From NCBI RefSeq assembly GCF_900188245.1, contig NZ_FZOK01000014.1:62001-126000 (forward strand): a stretch of DNA of 64,000 nucleotides, in the 5' to 3' direction. The notes beneath the pieces are model-generated. The model searched no databases. It was not told the DNA's origin and saw only the letters and a program-made list of their open reading frames with translations. Of this stretch, positions 63,064 through 64,000 are shown one piece after another. Origin of the DNA: Belliella buryatensis. Lineage in GTDB: Bacteria; Bacteroidota; Bacteroidia; Cytophagales; Cyclobacteriaceae. The translations under genes and the position numbers were made by a program. The stretch's first letter is position 1, and every line of letters starts with the position of its first letter.

Positions 63064-63588
63064 ATGAAAATCACAAAGAACACCGTAGTAGGACTAACCT
63101 ACGAACTAAAAGTCAGCAAAGAAGAGGAAGAAGTGGAATCTGCACCATTTAGTGTAGAAGTGAGAGATGATGAGGACCCATTTTATTTTCTTTTTGGGAA
63201 TAGTGGATTACCGGAGAAATTTGAAGAACTACTTGCAGGTAAAAATCAAGGAGAGAGCTTTAGCTTTGTATTGACAGCTGCAGAAGCATATGGACCTGCT
63301 GATGATGAAATGATCATGAGCTTGCCAAAAGATCAATTTACGAGCGAGAGAGGTTTTGAAGAGAACATGCTGGAAGAAGGTAACTTCCTTCCACTTGTAG
63401 ATGAAAATGGGTATCAAATGCAGGCTAAAGTTTTGAAGGACCTAGGAGATGAGATCCTTTTGGACTTCAATCATCCCTTGGTAGGTTTTGACTTACATTT
63501 TGATGGAGAAATTCACGAGGTAAGAAAAGCTACAGCAGAAGAAATTGAACACGGTCATGTTCATGGCGAGCATGGGCATCAGCATTAA
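63064..63588 (+). CDS. slyD: SlyD-type FKBP peptidyl-prolyl isomerase
   Basis: 174 aa. The FKBP domain is interrupted by the IF chaperone insert, as in SlyD: 'VVGLTYELKVS' at the start, 'PEKFEELLAGKNQGESFSF' and 'YGPADDEMIMSLPKDQF', then 'DFNHPLVGFDLHFDGEIHEV'. A short His-rich tail (EHGHVHGEHGHQH) could bind nickel or other metals. It helps fold proteins in the cytosol. Confidence 0.93.
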   Translation: MKITKNTVVGLTYELKVSKEEEEVESAPFSVEVRDDEDPFYFLFGNSGLPEKFEELLAGKNQGESFSFVLTAAEAYGPADDEMIMSLPKDQFTSERGFEENMLEEGNFLPLVDENGYQMQAKVLKDLGDEILLDFNHPLVGFDLHFDGEIHEVRKATAEEIEHGHVHGEHGHQH

Positions 63589-63597
63589 AAAATTAGA

Positions 63598-63630
63598 GCC
63601 TCAGGTAGTAAAGTCTGAGGCTTTATTATT
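63598..63630. terminator. Terminator between slyD and the ABC ATPase gene
   Basis: GCCTCAG-GTAGTAAAGT-CTGAGGC followed by TTTATTATTT, 10 bp after the slyD stop and close to the stop of the convergent gene. Confidence 0.82.
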
Positions 63631-64000
63631 TAAAAGTTATCTCATTTGAAACGTCCCATTTGAGATAAACCTTATCACCTTGCTCAAAGGATCTCTGCTT
63701 GTCCTCTACTTTCCAAATCATCCCATCACTAGTATGCACTGTCAATTGATTGTAGTGAATCAAATATTGCTTTTCAATTACTTTTGCCGCAAGGCCTGTA
63801 CTTTTGAATAATTGGATATCAGCTGGTCTGATAAAAGTTTTGTTTTTATTTTGGATAGCATTGAGCGTACTAAATAGCTTTGCTGCATAGAGATTCTTTG
63901 GCTGTTTAAATATCTCTTCGGGACTACCGCGTTGAATCAATTTCCCTCCTTGCATGATAGCGAGATCTGAGGTCATTTGAAGGGCATCATCCAAATCATG
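63626..64000 (-). CDS. ABC transporter ATP-binding protein, C-terminal part (cut by the window edge)
   Basis: 125 codons are visible and the reading frame is open to the end of the window. The first visible residues 'HDLDDALQMTSDLAIMQGGK' are the H-loop and following helix of an ABC ATPase. 'IQRGSPEEIFKQP' is the usual segment before a TOBE-type domain, which follows ('TFIRPADIQLF', 'LTVHTSDGMIWKV'). This is the CysA/PotA/FbpC/ModC-like class of import ATPase; the substrate cannot be told from this piece. Confidence 0.85.
   Translation of the reverse strand, partial: HDLDDALQMTSDLAIMQGGKLIQRGSPEEIFKQPKNLYAAKLFSTLNAIQNKNKTFIRPADIQLFKSTGLAAKVIEKQYLIHYNQLTVHTSDGMIWKVEDKQRSFEQGDKVYLKWDVSNEITFK

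Overview
The window is about 64 kb of a low-GC bacterial chromosome from the Bacteroidota, most likely a Cytophagales / Cyclobacteriaceae-type organism (Algoriphagus or Belliella relatives). This placement is inferred from gene content: a DUF4221 lipoprotein family, folP-cdaA synteny, an SDR-type threonine dehydrogenase, a ligase-associated exonuclease, a FloA/NfeD pair, a HYC_CC_PP protein, TAnnTTTG-like promoter boxes and weak Shine-Dalgarno signals. Most of the window is housekeeping sequence. I see no rRNA, no convincing tRNA, no CRISPR array, no phage genes and no transposase.

Layout. 0.2-8.7 kb: a heavy-metal (Cu/Ag-type) RND efflux operon on the minus strand (HYC_CC_PP protein, CusA, a four-helix-bundle protein, TolC, CusB), with repeat-rich spacers. 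8.8-11.8 kb: a secreted protein and a LysR regulator divergent from a two-gene operon of a degenerate beta-carbonic-anhydrase-like protein and the bicarbonate permease SbtA. 11.9-22.2 kb: dienoyl-CoA reductase-like SDR, lipoprotein, AhcY, BirA, RsfS, FtsH, FloA/NfeD, ProS. 22.3-32.4 kb: Gly/Met-rich lipoprotein, outer-membrane protein, AroK, DoxX/DUF1599, FolP-CdaA, then Kbl and Tdh (threonine to glycine). 32.6-37.3 kb: the most accessory part, with a TetR regulator, a small unknown protein, an SdpI-like membrane protein and a tripartite HipB-HipS-HipT toxin-antitoxin module between two related ~170-210 bp repeats. 37.4-48.5 kb: ArsC-like reductase, DUF3667 protein, HemL, an LpoA-like binding protein, GuaA, an MBL exonuclease and two DUF4221 lipoproteins plus a truncated third copy. 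48.6-64 kb: flavin reductase cluster, SDR, FolE/QueD, two convergent L,D-transpeptidases, KdsA/KdsC with a GNAT-nitrilase fusion, MscS channel, OM protein, LeuS, SlyD and a partial ABC ATPase.

The signals most worth a second look are three. (1) The hipBST promoter region carries three copies of AGTGC-N8-GCACT (the third with one mismatch), spaced exactly 61 bp apart, with the last covering the hipB start codon. (2) In the sbtA operon, the place held by the PII-like SbtB in cyanobacteria is taken by what looks like a carbonic-anhydrase pseudoenzyme. (3) Several families of short-word intergenic repeats (GATAT words, GTCGAC/GTCAAC words, a 94-bp direct repeat, long palindromes) recur through the window; one of them runs through the cusA stop codon.
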